Assembly (NCBI GenBank): GCA_016284295.1
Contig: JAEEOP010000001.1
Location: 103,862-167,861, forward strand
Reading direction: 5' to 3'
Length of the DNA stretch: 64,000 nucleotides
From: Methanomassiliicoccaceae archaeon
GTDB lineage: Archaea > Thermoplasmatota > Thermoplasmata > Methanomassiliicoccales > Methanomethylophilaceae
How positions within the stretch are numbered: position 1 is the stretch's first letter; the number at the start of each line of letters is the position of its first letter. The translations under genes and the position numbers were made by a program. Below, piece after piece: positions 25,845 to 34,537 of this stretch. The notes beneath the pieces were generated by a model. That model was not told the origin of the DNA. It searched no databases and saw only the letters and a list, made by a program, of their open reading frames with translations.

Positions 25845-26288
25845 TCATGCTTTGCGGACGTGCACGTGCACGCCCTCGCTGCTCTCCACGATGACCTCCG
25901 ATCCCTCGGCTATGGGCTCGTCCGATGTCGCGGACCACAGGTCCGCTCCGATCTTGACCTTGCCCTTCATGCTCCCGACCTCGGTGGCGACCGTAACGGT
26001 GCCCTTCCTGCCGACCAGCGAATCGGCTACCACCGTCGTTGGCGGTTCCGGTCTGGCCAGTACCTGATACGCCTTTAGCGTTATCAGGGTGGTCGGTACC
26101 GCCACCACTAGTGCGATGACCGGCGACCAGATGCTCATCAGGACATCCGGCCATACGAGACCTATCGCTCCGAGCACGAGGAGCACCACTCCCGGGATCA
26201 CGAAGAACCCTCCGGGCGAGAATGCCTCGAAGATCAGGAATGCCGCCCCTGCAATTAGGATTATACAGGAAATCGTGAAAGCGTCCAT
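25845..26288 (-). CDS. NfeD-family membrane protein, stomatin partner
   Basis: 147 residues: three helices (TISCIILIAGAAFLIFEAF, FVIPGVVLLVLGAIGLVW, VIALVVAVPTTLITLKAY) and a C-terminal OB-fold NfeD domain (LVGRKGTVTVATEVGSMKGKVKI...GSEVIVES). This is the short NfeD form without the ClpP-like protease domain. ATG 26288 puts the first helix at the N-terminus; the frame is open to 26303. First gene of the pair with the stomatin gene. Confidence 0.87.
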   Translation of the reverse strand: MDAFTISCIILIAGAAFLIFEAFSPGGFFVIPGVVLLVLGAIGLVWPDVLMSIWSPVIALVVAVPTTLITLKAYQVLARPEPPTTVVADSLVGRKGTVTVATEVGSMKGKVKIGADLWSATSDEPIAEGSEVIVESSEGVHVHVRKA

Positions 26289-26353
26289 GATTAGAGATGT
26301 CACTTTAATCAGATAAACATGGCGGTTTTCCGTTTCGGAGCGTACGAAGGACT

Positions 26354-28123
26354 TCAGTCGGAGCTGACCTCGAACTGACTCCTGAACAGGTCGCTGTAGA
26401 CCCCGCCCCTGCGCAGGAGGTCCCCGTGACGGCCGACCTCCACGACCTCTCCGTCCTTCATGACCATGATCATGTCTGCATCCACTATGGTGGAAAGCCT
26501 GTGCGCGATGACAAATGACGTGCGCCTGTCCATCATGCGGTCGGTGGCCTCCTTGATCAGCCTCTCCGTCAGCGGATCGACGGAGCTCGTCGCTTCATCA
26601 AGGATGATCATCGACGGATCCCCGATCATCGCCCTGGCGATGGCGACCTGCTGCCTCTGACCGGCAGACATGGAATCGTTGTCCTTGATGGGCGTGTCGT
26701 ATCCCTGCGGGAGGGATTCCACGAAGTGGTGCAGTCCGACTGCCCTGCAGACCTCGTCAAGACGCTCTTCGGTGACGCCCTTGCTGTTGAAGACTATGTT
26801 CTCCCTAAGGGTGCCCTCGAACAGCCACGTCTCCTGCAGTACCATTCCGAACAGTGCGGTGACCTGGTCCCTGGTGAGCTCCTTGATCGGGATGCCGTCG
26901 ATGGTTATCTCCCCGTCGTCCACCTCGTAGAACCTCATGAGCAGGTTGATGAGCGTGGTCTTCCCCGCACCGGTATGGCCGACTATAGCGACCTTCTGGC
27001 CGGGAAGGATCTTTGCCGAGAAGTCGCGGATGACCGGCCTGTCGGGATCGTATCCGAACGTGACATGCTTGAACTCCACGAGCCCCTCCGCCGTATCCAT
27101 ATGGATCTTCTCTTCCTCCCTGGGCATCTCGTCGTAGTTCAGGAACGTGAATACGCGCTCCGCAGCGGCTGCGACGGACTGCATGCTCACGATTGCGTAG
27201 GACAGCTGCGAGAATCCGCCGGTGAAGAGCTTGACGTAGATCATGAAAGCGACGACCACTCCGAAGGTTATGCTTCCGGACATGTACAGCATCGCACCCG
27301 CGACGCAGATCAGGACGTATCCCACGTTGCTGATAAGACCGTTCAGGTGGGCGGATATCCCTCCCAGGAACTGCGACCTGAATGCTGACACCCCTAGAGA
27401 ATCGTTGATGCGGTCGAACCTCTCCATGGCCTCCTTCTGCCCAGCGTAGATAGTGACTACGGAATGGCCGGAGTACTGCTCCTCCACGAGCCCGTTCATC
27501 GCCCCGAGGTCCTTCTGCTGCGCCCTGAAGTACTTCTGGGTGCGCTTGGCGACAAGCTTGATTATCAGGAATCCCAGCACGGCTATGGCCACGGCCAGGG
27601 CGGTGAGGATGACGTTCATGAAGAGCATCAGCACCACCGACACCAGCAGAGTCGTTATTGCAGAGACCACCGAACCTATGCACTGGTTCATCTGCGTTCC
27701 AAGGACATCCACATCGTTGGTTACGCGGCTCATCACGTCCCCTTTCGAGGACTGGTCGAAGTAACGCAGCGGGATGCGGTTCATCTTCCTGGAGACGTCC
27801 CTGCGGAACATCTGCGCCGAGCGCTGCGACACCGTCGCCATCATGTAATTCTCTAGGAAAGTCAGAATGCCACTGACCGCGTAGATCAGGATCAGCGTCT
27901 GACCTATGGCCTTCACCGAGTCGATGTCCATGGTCTCCGACAGCCCTTTCTGGATCAGGTCGGTCATCTCGCTCAGATAGTAGGGCCCCAGCAGAGCCAG
28001 CATCGAAGCCACGGCGGACATGATCGCGGTTGCCAGGAACATGATCCTGTAGCGCTTGATGTATCCGAATATGTCGATCCACGCCTGCTTCAGGTCCTGG
28101 GGCTTCTTGGAATCAGACTTCAT
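26354..28123 (-). CDS. Heterodimeric ABC exporter half-transporter, subunit with intact Walker B glutamate
   Basis: 589 residues: six-helix exporter domain (about 30-330) and ATPase domain. Walker A GHTGAGKTT, Walker B SMIILDEATSSVD with the catalytic Glu, H-loop VIAHRLSTI, but the signature is MSAGQRQQ instead of LSGGQ. ATG 28123 overlaps the stop of the partner gene by four bases. With the partner it should form a BmrCD/TM287-288-like heterodimer with one degenerate ATP site, exporting drugs or lipids. Confidence 0.9.
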   Translation of the reverse strand: MKSDSKKPQDLKQAWIDIFGYIKRYRIMFLATAIMSAVASMLALLGPYYLSEMTDLIQKGLSETMDIDSVKAIGQTLILIYAVSGILTFLENYMMATVSQRSAQMFRRDVSRKMNRIPLRYFDQSSKGDVMSRVTNDVDVLGTQMNQCIGSVVSAITTLLVSVVLMLFMNVILTALAVAIAVLGFLIIKLVAKRTQKYFRAQQKDLGAMNGLVEEQYSGHSVVTIYAGQKEAMERFDRINDSLGVSAFRSQFLGGISAHLNGLISNVGYVLICVAGAMLYMSGSITFGVVVAFMIYVKLFTGGFSQLSYAIVSMQSVAAAAERVFTFLNYDEMPREEEKIHMDTAEGLVEFKHVTFGYDPDRPVIRDFSAKILPGQKVAIVGHTGAGKTTLINLLMRFYEVDDGEITIDGIPIKELTRDQVTALFGMVLQETWLFEGTLRENIVFNSKGVTEERLDEVCRAVGLHHFVESLPQGYDTPIKDNDSMSAGQRQQVAIARAMIGDPSMIILDEATSSVDPLTERLIKEATDRMMDRRTSFVIAHRLSTIVDADMIMVMKDGEVVEVGRHGDLLRRGGVYSDLFRSQFEVSSD

Positions 28124-29859
28124 TCGGTATCGCCCCCGCATTCCTGTATCGCTGCCATCTCCCTGTAGATCTCGCAGCTCCTCAACAGCTCCTGGTGGGT
28201 CCCGTTGCCCACGATCCTCCCATCGGACAGGACGATTATCCTGTCCGCGTCGGCTATGGTGCTGATCCTCTGCGAGACGATGATCTTGGTGGATCCCTTG
28301 GTGCTTGCCTTTAGATTGCGGCGGACCTCAGAATCCGTCTTGAAATCCAATGCCGAGAACGTGTCGTCGAAGATGTATATCTCCGGACGCTTGCAAACGG
28401 CACGCGCAAGCGATATGCGCTGCCTCTGTCCCCCGGACAGGTTCGCCCCCACCTGCTCGATCACTGTGTCGAGGCCTTCCTTGCTCTCAAGGAACCCGTC
28501 GATGCATGCAACTTTAGCGGCATCCCACACCTTCTCGTCCGTGCAGCCCTCCGTCCCGTAACCGATGTTGAAGCGGGCGGTACCGGAGAACAGCACCGGC
28601 CTCTGGGTGGCGTAGCCGATCATCGAGCGCAGGGCGTCGAGATCGTATTCTTTAATGTTCGCACCGCAGACCTCCACGGACCCGGAGCTGACGTCGAAGA
28701 GACGGGGGATCAGGTTGACCAATGTTGTCTTCCCTGAACCGGTCTGCCCGACTATCGCAACCGTCTCCCCTTTGCGCACATCGAAGGTTATGCCGGAGAT
28801 GCAGTCGTTCGAGCTACCAGGGTATCTGAAGGATGCATCCTTGAAGGATATGCAGACATCCGTATCCTCGGGCTCCGTCCTGCTCCCTCCGACTACGACC
28901 GTCTCGGTACCGATGACCTCGCCGATACGGCGGGCGGACACCAGCGCCCTGGGCAGACCCAGGACCACATGGGCCAGCAGTATGAACGACGACACCACGT
29001 AGAGGATGTACGACGAGAACACGACCATGTTGGAGAACACCAGCAGGGCGTCCTCGCCCGATGCGGAAGCCAGTATGATATCCGCTCCGATCATGTAGAT
29101 GACGACCGTGAGTATGTTCTGCACCACGCCGTTGAACGGGCGGGTGAATGCCATCAGGCGCGAAGCGTAGAGGTTGTTGTTGGTCAGGGCGTCGTTGGCA
29201 TCGTCCGCCTTCTTGTTCTGATACTCCTGAGCGTTGAACGCGCGGATGACCCTGACCCCGGTCATACCCTCACGTACGGTGCGGTTCATGCCGTCGGTGT
29301 ACCACTGGACCTTCCTGTAGCGGGGGATGACGTAGCTTATCGAGAATATCTGGACGATTATAATCGCGATGATACCTATGGCGGACACCTCGGTCCACTC
29401 CCAGCTCCCGGTGGCGATCTTGCTCAGTGCGATGTAGGTCATCACCGGCACCTTGACCACCAGCTGTGATGTCCTCGCCACGGCCATCTGGACCTGCGTG
29501 ACATCGTTGGTGGAGCGGGTTATAAGACTGTATATGTCGAACCTGCCCATCTCCTCCGGCGAGAAGGACTGGACCTTCTTGAACTGCTCCTTCCTGAGGA
29601 TCTTGGCGAACTCGGATGCGACGTACGCCGCAACCCCTCCCGCAGCTATGGAACAGAGAACGCTTCCGATTGAACAGAATATCATGCCCACTCCCTCGTT
29701 GAGGATGGCGTCAGGGGAGCCTTCGCTGTTCAACAGGACGGTGATCCTCGACATGTACCCGGGAATCTCCAGATCGAACCACACTTGGATGGTTATGAAA
29801 ACGCCCATTGCGACTATCAGGGCCCAATGGGATCCCTTGAGGAGAGATAGGATGTTCAT
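28120..29859 (-). CDS. Heterodimeric ABC exporter half-transporter, subunit with degenerate Walker B
   Basis: 579 residues: exporter membrane domain followed by an ATPase with Walker A GQTGSGKTT, full signature LSGGQRQRISLARA and Walker B EIYIFDDTFSALD. Asp replaces the catalytic Glu, and VSQRISTI replaces the usual H-loop His with Gln. These changes mark the degenerate half of heterodimeric exporters and complement the altered signature of the partner. First gene of the pair; ATG 29859. Confidence 0.9.
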   Translation of the reverse strand: MNILSLLKGSHWALIVAMGVFITIQVWFDLEIPGYMSRITVLLNSEGSPDAILNEGVGMIFCSIGSVLCSIAAGGVAAYVASEFAKILRKEQFKKVQSFSPEEMGRFDIYSLITRSTNDVTQVQMAVARTSQLVVKVPVMTYIALSKIATGSWEWTEVSAIGIIAIIIVQIFSISYVIPRYRKVQWYTDGMNRTVREGMTGVRVIRAFNAQEYQNKKADDANDALTNNNLYASRLMAFTRPFNGVVQNILTVVIYMIGADIILASASGEDALLVFSNMVVFSSYILYVVSSFILLAHVVLGLPRALVSARRIGEVIGTETVVVGGSRTEPEDTDVCISFKDASFRYPGSSNDCISGITFDVRKGETVAIVGQTGSGKTTLVNLIPRLFDVSSGSVEVCGANIKEYDLDALRSMIGYATQRPVLFSGTARFNIGYGTEGCTDEKVWDAAKVACIDGFLESKEGLDTVIEQVGANLSGGQRQRISLARAVCKRPEIYIFDDTFSALDFKTDSEVRRNLKASTKGSTKIIVSQRISTIADADRIIVLSDGRIVGNGTHQELLRSCEIYREMAAIQECGGDTE

Positions 29860-30078
29860 GTCACTGTCCAGCTTCTATGGATGAGCATACGGGATGTCCG
29901 ATAAAAACAGTTGCTATGTCAACTGCGTTAACCGGCAAGATGAAGATTATCCATATTGCCAGCCTATCGCTTCCGACCGACATCCCGGCGCATACCTATT
30001 TAAGTGATGATGCATACCCCGCGGTTACCAAACAATCCCAGCCGGCGCACGTATGTCGACGGGTCGATAGTGATAAAC

Positions 30079-31833
30079 ATGAAAGCTTTGTACAGCGACG
30101 GAAGCGTACAGGAGTGCGAGGATTCCCTCAAGGTCCTGAGACACACCGCTTCCCACGTGATGGCTCAGGCGGTACAGAGGTTGTACCCCGGAACCAAATT
30201 GGCGATTGGACCAGCGATCGATGACGGATTCTACTACGATTTCGACAAGGAAGGAGGATTCGTCCCTGAGGACCTCGAGAAGATCGAGGCCGAGATGAAG
30301 AAGATCATCAAGGAGAACCTCAAGCTGGAGACATACACCATGTCCAGACAGGAGGCCATAGACTACCTGAAATCCAAGGGCGAGATCTACAAGGTCCAGC
30401 TCGTGGTCGACCTCCCCCAGGACGCGAGGATCAGCTTCTACAAGCAGGGCGAGTTCGTGGACCTCTGCGCAGGACCCCACGCCCTCTACACGAAGGCTGT
30501 CAAGGCATTCAAGCTCACGAGCATCGCGGGAGCCTACTGGAGAGGCGACGAGAAGAACAAGATGCTCTCCCGTATCTACGGTACCGCATGGGAATCCAAG
30601 GAGGATCTGGAGAAGTACCTCAACATGCTCGAGGAGGCGAAGAAGAGGGACCACAGGAAGCTCGGAAAGGAGCTGGGAATCTTCGCAATCATGGAGGAGG
30701 GGCAGGGATTCCCCTTCTACCTGCCCAAGGGTATGATCCTCAGGAACAACCTCATCGAGTACTGGAGGGAGCTCCACACCCGCGAGAACTACCATGAGAT
30801 CTCCACCCCGCTGATCCTCGACCAGAAGCTCTGGCTCAGGTCCGGTCACTGGGACCACTACAAGGAGAACATGTACACCACCACCATCGATGATGAGCTG
30901 TACTGCATAAAGCCCATGAACTGCCCCGGGTGCATCCTCGTCTACAAGAACGAGAACCACTCATACAAGGAGCTGCCCCTCAGGCTGGCCGAGCTCGGTA
31001 CCGTCCACAGGCACGAGAGGTCCGGAACCCTGCACGGACTGTTCAGGGTCAGGTGCTTCACCCAGGACGATGCCCACATCTTCATGACCCCTGAGCAGAT
31101 CCCCCAGGAGATCGCAGGCGTCGTGAAACTGGTCGACGAGGTATACAGCAAGTTCGGATTCAAGTACCACATCGAGCTGTCCACCAGGCCCGAGAACTCC
31201 ATGGGTTCCGACGAGGACTGGGAGATGGCCACCAACGGACTGAAGAACGCACTGGACAGCCTCGGACGCGAGTACGCGATCAACGAGGGCGACGGAGCGT
31301 TCTACGGACCCAAGATCGACTTCCACCTGGAGGACTCCCTCGGAAGGACCTGGCAGTGCGGAACCATCCAGCTGGACTTCCAGCTGCCCCAGAGGTTCGA
31401 CCTAAACTACATCGGAACCGACGGAGAGAAGCACAGGCCCATCATGATCCACCGTGTCATCTACGGATCCATCGACAGGTTCATGGGAATCCTCATCGAG
31501 CACTACGGAGGAAAGTTCCCCACCTGGCTCGCACCGGTCCAGGTCAGGGTGCTGTCGGTCTCCGAGAAATCGTTCGACTACGCAGAGCAGGTCGCGGACA
31601 AGCTGAAGGCCGCAGGCATCCGTGTCAAGCTGGACAACAGGGGCGAGAAGATCGGATACAAGATCCGTGAGGCGCAGCTCCAGAAGGTCCCGTACATGCT
31701 GGTCATCGGAGAGAACGAGGTCCAGGACGGAACCATCGTCACTGTAAGGAAGAGGGACGGAGGCGACCAGGGAGCAGTCAAACTGGACGACTTCATCGCC
31801 ACCGTGCAGAAAGAGACCGCGGACAGGGTCTGA
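30079..31833 (+). CDS. thrS: Threonyl-tRNA synthetase, bacterial type, lacking most of the TGS domain
   Basis: 584 residues. The N2 editing domain begins almost at once: RHTASHVMAQA (HxxxH, residues 21-31) and FVDLCAGPH with its conserved Cys. Catalytic domain motifs are GTVHRHERSGTLHGLFRVRCFTQDDAH and a C-terminal anticodon domain (WLAPVQVRVLSV). The usual bacterial protein has about 60 more N-terminal residues (TGS); here only ALYSDGSV remains. The bacterial editing domain instead of the archaeal DTD-like one indicates acquisition from bacteria. ATG 30079 was preferred to ATG 30004, whose extension is not TGS-like. Confidence 0.93.
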   Translation: MKALYSDGSVQECEDSLKVLRHTASHVMAQAVQRLYPGTKLAIGPAIDDGFYYDFDKEGGFVPEDLEKIEAEMKKIIKENLKLETYTMSRQEAIDYLKSKGEIYKVQLVVDLPQDARISFYKQGEFVDLCAGPHALYTKAVKAFKLTSIAGAYWRGDEKNKMLSRIYGTAWESKEDLEKYLNMLEEAKKRDHRKLGKELGIFAIMEEGQGFPFYLPKGMILRNNLIEYWRELHTRENYHEISTPLILDQKLWLRSGHWDHYKENMYTTTIDDELYCIKPMNCPGCILVYKNENHSYKELPLRLAELGTVHRHERSGTLHGLFRVRCFTQDDAHIFMTPEQIPQEIAGVVKLVDEVYSKFGFKYHIELSTRPENSMGSDEDWEMATNGLKNALDSLGREYAINEGDGAFYGPKIDFHLEDSLGRTWQCGTIQLDFQLPQRFDLNYIGTDGEKHRPIMIHRVIYGSIDRFMGILIEHYGGKFPTWLAPVQVRVLSVSEKSFDYAEQVADKLKAAGIRVKLDNRGEKIGYKIREAQLQKVPYMLVIGENEVQDGTIVTVRKRDGGDQGAVKLDDFIATVQKETADRV

Positions 31834-31847
31834 TTCTAAACTCCACA

Positions 31848-31873
31848 CCGCACCTCCGCCAAAGGGGGTGCGG
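31848..31873 (+). terminator. Terminator hairpin after thrS
   Basis: CCGCACCTCC and GGGGGTGCGG arms form an imperfect stem, followed by ATCATTTTCTCGTTT, a T-rich stretch suited to archaeal termination. Confidence 0.6.
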
Positions 31874-31971
31874 ATCATTTTCTCGTTTAAATTATAGCAT
31901 TGGTCGATTGCACCAAATCGAATTCGTTCATTTTTCGAAATCAAAACTAAATATGAACTATTTTGTGTAAA

Positions 31972-32010
31972 TCGTAATATTTTTACGAAAACTCTGATTA
32001 AATATTACGA
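31972..32010. promoter_or_regulatory. 11-bp inverted repeat upstream of the NhaC-like gene
   Basis: TCGTAATATTT (31972-31982) and AAATATTACGA (32000-32010) are perfect inverted arms 17 bases apart, with extra partial copies (TTACGA, TATTCGTA) around them. They sit just upstream of a TATA box (ACTATAAATC, about 32035-32043) that serves the antiporter gene at 32085. The position suits a dimeric transcription factor acting upstream of the promoter. Confidence 0.5.
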
Positions 32011-32084
32011 TATTCGTAGGTAGTGATTAGTAAAACTATAAATCTGCACTACATCCCAGAGTTCTAGTTATCGGATGGATATCT

Positions 32085-33755
32085 ATGGAATTGACGAAAG
32101 CACATAACCAGTTGCTAACGCTCATTGCCATCGGAATATGCGTCATTGCGGTGGCTGCCATCGCATTCTTGACGACCGCACCGGTAGAGGAAGGTAGCAG
32201 ATTCTTCGGTACCTTCTGGGCACTGGTGCCTCCGATCATTGCTATCGCGTTGGCCCTGATAACAAAGAACGTCTATCTGTCGCTGTTCGTAGGAATTCTC
32301 CTGGGAGCGGTGTTCATAGGCGACGGAAACCTGGAAATTACGATAATGTCGATGATGGACATGTCCAACGCCGACGGGGATTCTTGGGGATTCCTGGGCG
32401 GACTCGACACCGGCATCCTGTTCTTCCTTGTGGTGCTCGGTATCCTGGGAAGCATCCTCCTCATCAGCGGAGGCAGCCGTGCCTATGGGGAGTGGGCCCT
32501 TTCCCACATAAAGAGCCGTAAGGGCGCACAGATCATGACCGCATTCCTCGGAGTGCTCATCTTCATTGACGATTACTTCAACTGCCTGACAGTCGGACAG
32601 GTCATGAGGTCCGTCACGGACAAGTTCAAGATCTCCCGTGCGAAGCTAGCCTATCTCATCGATTCGATGGCGGCCCCCATCTGTATCATAGCTCCCATCA
32701 GCTCATGGGCCGCTGCGGTGACATCGTACATGCCTGAGGGAGTGGATGGATTCCACCTGTTCCTGGAGTCCATCGGCTACAACTTCTACGCCCTGTTCAC
32801 CATCATCATGGTCATCGTCATCGCGCTAATCAACTTCGACTTCGGACTGATGAAGAAGCACGAGGACAACGCCAGGAACGGAGACCTGTTCACGACCAGC
32901 GAGAGGCCCTACGCGAACGAGAAGGAGGTCGAGTCCAACCCCAGAGGAAGGGTGTTCGACCTGATCATACCCATCTTCCTGTTCCTCGTGCCCGCATGTA
33001 TCGTCTTCCTCATCTGGACCGGCGGATTCTTCGACCCCACGTCCGACTACTATATGGACTTCATCGGCGCGATGGGAGATGCGAGCGCGTCCACCGCCCT
33101 CGCGTACGGATCCCTGGTGGCGCTCATCCTGGCAATCATCTACATGCTCATGCGCAGGACGGTCACCTTCGACCAGACCATGGACTGCATCCCCCAGGGA
33201 TTCAAGAACATGGTACCCGCGATCACCATCCTGGTGTTCGCCTGGGCCATCTGCGCCATGACCAGGTACGGACTCGGCGCCCCCCAGTTCGTCGAGTCGA
33301 TCGTGCAGGACGGAGGCGCCCTGATGAACTTCCTGCCTGCACTGTTCATGCTCCTCGCATGTTTCATCTCGTTCTCCACCGGTACTTCCTGGGGAACCTT
33401 CGGAATCATGCTGCCCATCGTCTACGCGGCCTTCGCGGAGACCAACCCCGAGCTCATGATCATCGGAATCAGCGCATGTCTGTCCGGAGCCGTCTTCGGA
33501 GACCACTGCTCGCCCATCTCAGACACCACCATCATGTCGTCCGCCGGTGCGCAGTGCAGCCACATGAACCACGTGACCACCCAGGTGCCGTATGCGCTGA
33601 CCGTGGCCGGAATGTCGTTCATTTTCTTCCTGATCGCAGGATTCTGGCAGAGCATCATCGTCACGGTCATCGGAGCCATCTGCATGGTCGTGCTGCTCGT
33701 GGCCATGAAGAAGCTTCAGGACAAGGGAGTGATGTTCGTAGACAAGACCGGATGA
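32085..33755 (+). CDS. NhaC-family Na+/H+ antiporter
   Basis: 556 residues with about twelve helices. Family signatures: FWALVPPIIAIALALITKNVYLSLFVG, GVLIFIDDYFNCLTVGQVMRSV and the C-terminal GTSWGTFGIMLPIVYA and GAVFGDHCSPISDTTIMSSAGA, which hold the ion-binding polar residues. It exchanges cytoplasmic Na+ (or an organic anion) across the membrane and would couple to the ion gradient of the methanogen. Single gene with a TATA box at about 32035 and a strong hairpin (33780-33809) after it. Confidence 0.92.
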   Translation: MELTKAHNQLLTLIAIGICVIAVAAIAFLTTAPVEEGSRFFGTFWALVPPIIAIALALITKNVYLSLFVGILLGAVFIGDGNLEITIMSMMDMSNADGDSWGFLGGLDTGILFFLVVLGILGSILLISGGSRAYGEWALSHIKSRKGAQIMTAFLGVLIFIDDYFNCLTVGQVMRSVTDKFKISRAKLAYLIDSMAAPICIIAPISSWAAAVTSYMPEGVDGFHLFLESIGYNFYALFTIIMVIVIALINFDFGLMKKHEDNARNGDLFTTSERPYANEKEVESNPRGRVFDLIIPIFLFLVPACIVFLIWTGGFFDPTSDYYMDFIGAMGDASASTALAYGSLVALILAIIYMLMRRTVTFDQTMDCIPQGFKNMVPAITILVFAWAICAMTRYGLGAPQFVESIVQDGGALMNFLPALFMLLACFISFSTGTSWGTFGIMLPIVYAAFAETNPELMIIGISACLSGAVFGDHCSPISDTTIMSSAGAQCSHMNHVTTQVPYALTVAGMSFIFFLIAGFWQSIIVTVIGAICMVVLLVAMKKLQDKGVMFVDKTG

Positions 33756-33779
33756 GCATTCAGACCAGGCTTGATCAAT

Positions 33780-33809
33780 GACCGCTGCGGGGAGGACCCC
33801 GTGGCGGTC
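33780..33809 (+). terminator. Terminator hairpin after the antiporter gene
   Basis: GACCGC and GCGGTC, with an inner GGGG/CCCC pair, form a long stem 25 bases past the stop, followed by ACCTTTACTTCATGCTT. Confidence 0.6.
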
Positions 33810-33956
33810 CACCTTTACTTCATGCTTCTGATCAGCAATTTGATTCTTTCAGAAGGAATCGGCCCATATGAATGGTATTCTCAGGTAAAGACTCTGATGC
33901 CATCGCACGAAATGGGTTGTTCATGCATAATCGAAATCGACCATTGGTGCCATTCC

Positions 33957-33989
33957 GTGTCACCAATGTGTCACCATTATGTCACCAAT
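33957..33989. repeat. Three tandem 11-bp repeats
   Basis: GTGTCACCAAT, GTGTCACCATT and ATGTCACCAAT follow each other without gaps. CATTGGTG (33942-33949) just upstream is the inverse of the repeat core CACCAATG. This looks like a cluster of protein-binding sites in the otherwise gene-poor stretch 33756-34537. Confidence 0.6.
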
Positions 33990-34108
33990 CCTTCTCTGAA
34001 CGAAAGAGGCAATGAAGATCGAGTCTTGGACGATAGGGTTCAAAATGACCGGATTCCGAGAAGGATATCAATAGGAAGCATCAGCATCCCTGCTAGCGAA
34101 AACAAAGA

Positions 34109-34381
34109 ATGTTGACGGTATTTTGTTCGACTGGACATTGCCGTATGAGTTGTCATCACCACGCTGTAATACTATGCGAAACAGCATACCTTCGCATCCT
34201 GGATGTACCTGACATAGTTCCTACGGTATCGCGGACTCCCTCATATCCTGAGGAGCTCTCTGCATTCAGAGCAATTTCTGAATCTGTGCAAGGGGCACTT
34301 GCCAACAGCCTTGTTCCTGTTGCGCCCTATGCTGCCTCATTCCTTGAATGGCTTTTGAGATTAAACCCGCCGACGATCTGA
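34109..34381 (+). CDS. Doubtful small reading frame, possibly a gene remnant
   Basis: A 90-codon frame in the gene-poor region. The last 45 residues (YPEELSAFRAISESVQGALANSLVP onwards, then FLEWLLRLNPPTI) look protein-like, but the first half does not and no family is recognised. Codon use differs from neighbours and base composition is lower in GC. It may be the decayed end of a larger gene. The stretch 33810-34108 upstream shows no convincing gene. Confidence 0.2.
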   Translation: MLTVFCSTGHCRMSCHHHAVILCETAYLRILDVPDIVPTVSRTPSYPEELSAFRAISESVQGALANSLVPVAPYAASFLEWLLRLNPPTI

Positions 34382-34453
34382 CGTGTTACAAACTGATAGG
34401 CCTTTCGCAAGGCATGCTTTTCGATGTATGCCGTTCGCTATGGGCTACAATTT

Positions 34454-34514
34454 ATTCTTTGTAAAGAATTTATTTCATGATTATAATAATTAATTCGTTT
34501 AAAAGAATTTATTT
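34454..34514. promoter_or_regulatory. Palindrome plus 13-bp direct repeat before the AAA_14 ATPase gene
   Basis: ATTCTTT-GT-AAAGAAT (34454-34469) is a perfect palindrome. AAAGAATTTATTT occurs at 34463-34475 and again at 34502-34514. The whole stretch is very AT-rich and ends 23 bp before the ATG at 34538, so the second copy overlaps the likely promoter. An operator is likely. Confidence 0.5.
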
Positions 34515-34537
34515 ATCAATCAACCATATCCCTAAAC

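Noticed and set aside
33771..34115. 114-codon frame after the NhaC terminator
   Set aside because: It starts within the terminator hairpin, covers the tandem 11-mers and has no protein-like character.
34454..34514. CRISPR or phage attachment site
   Set aside because: There is one palindrome and a single repeated 13-mer with no spacer periodicity, integrase or tRNA end, so an operator is the simpler reading.
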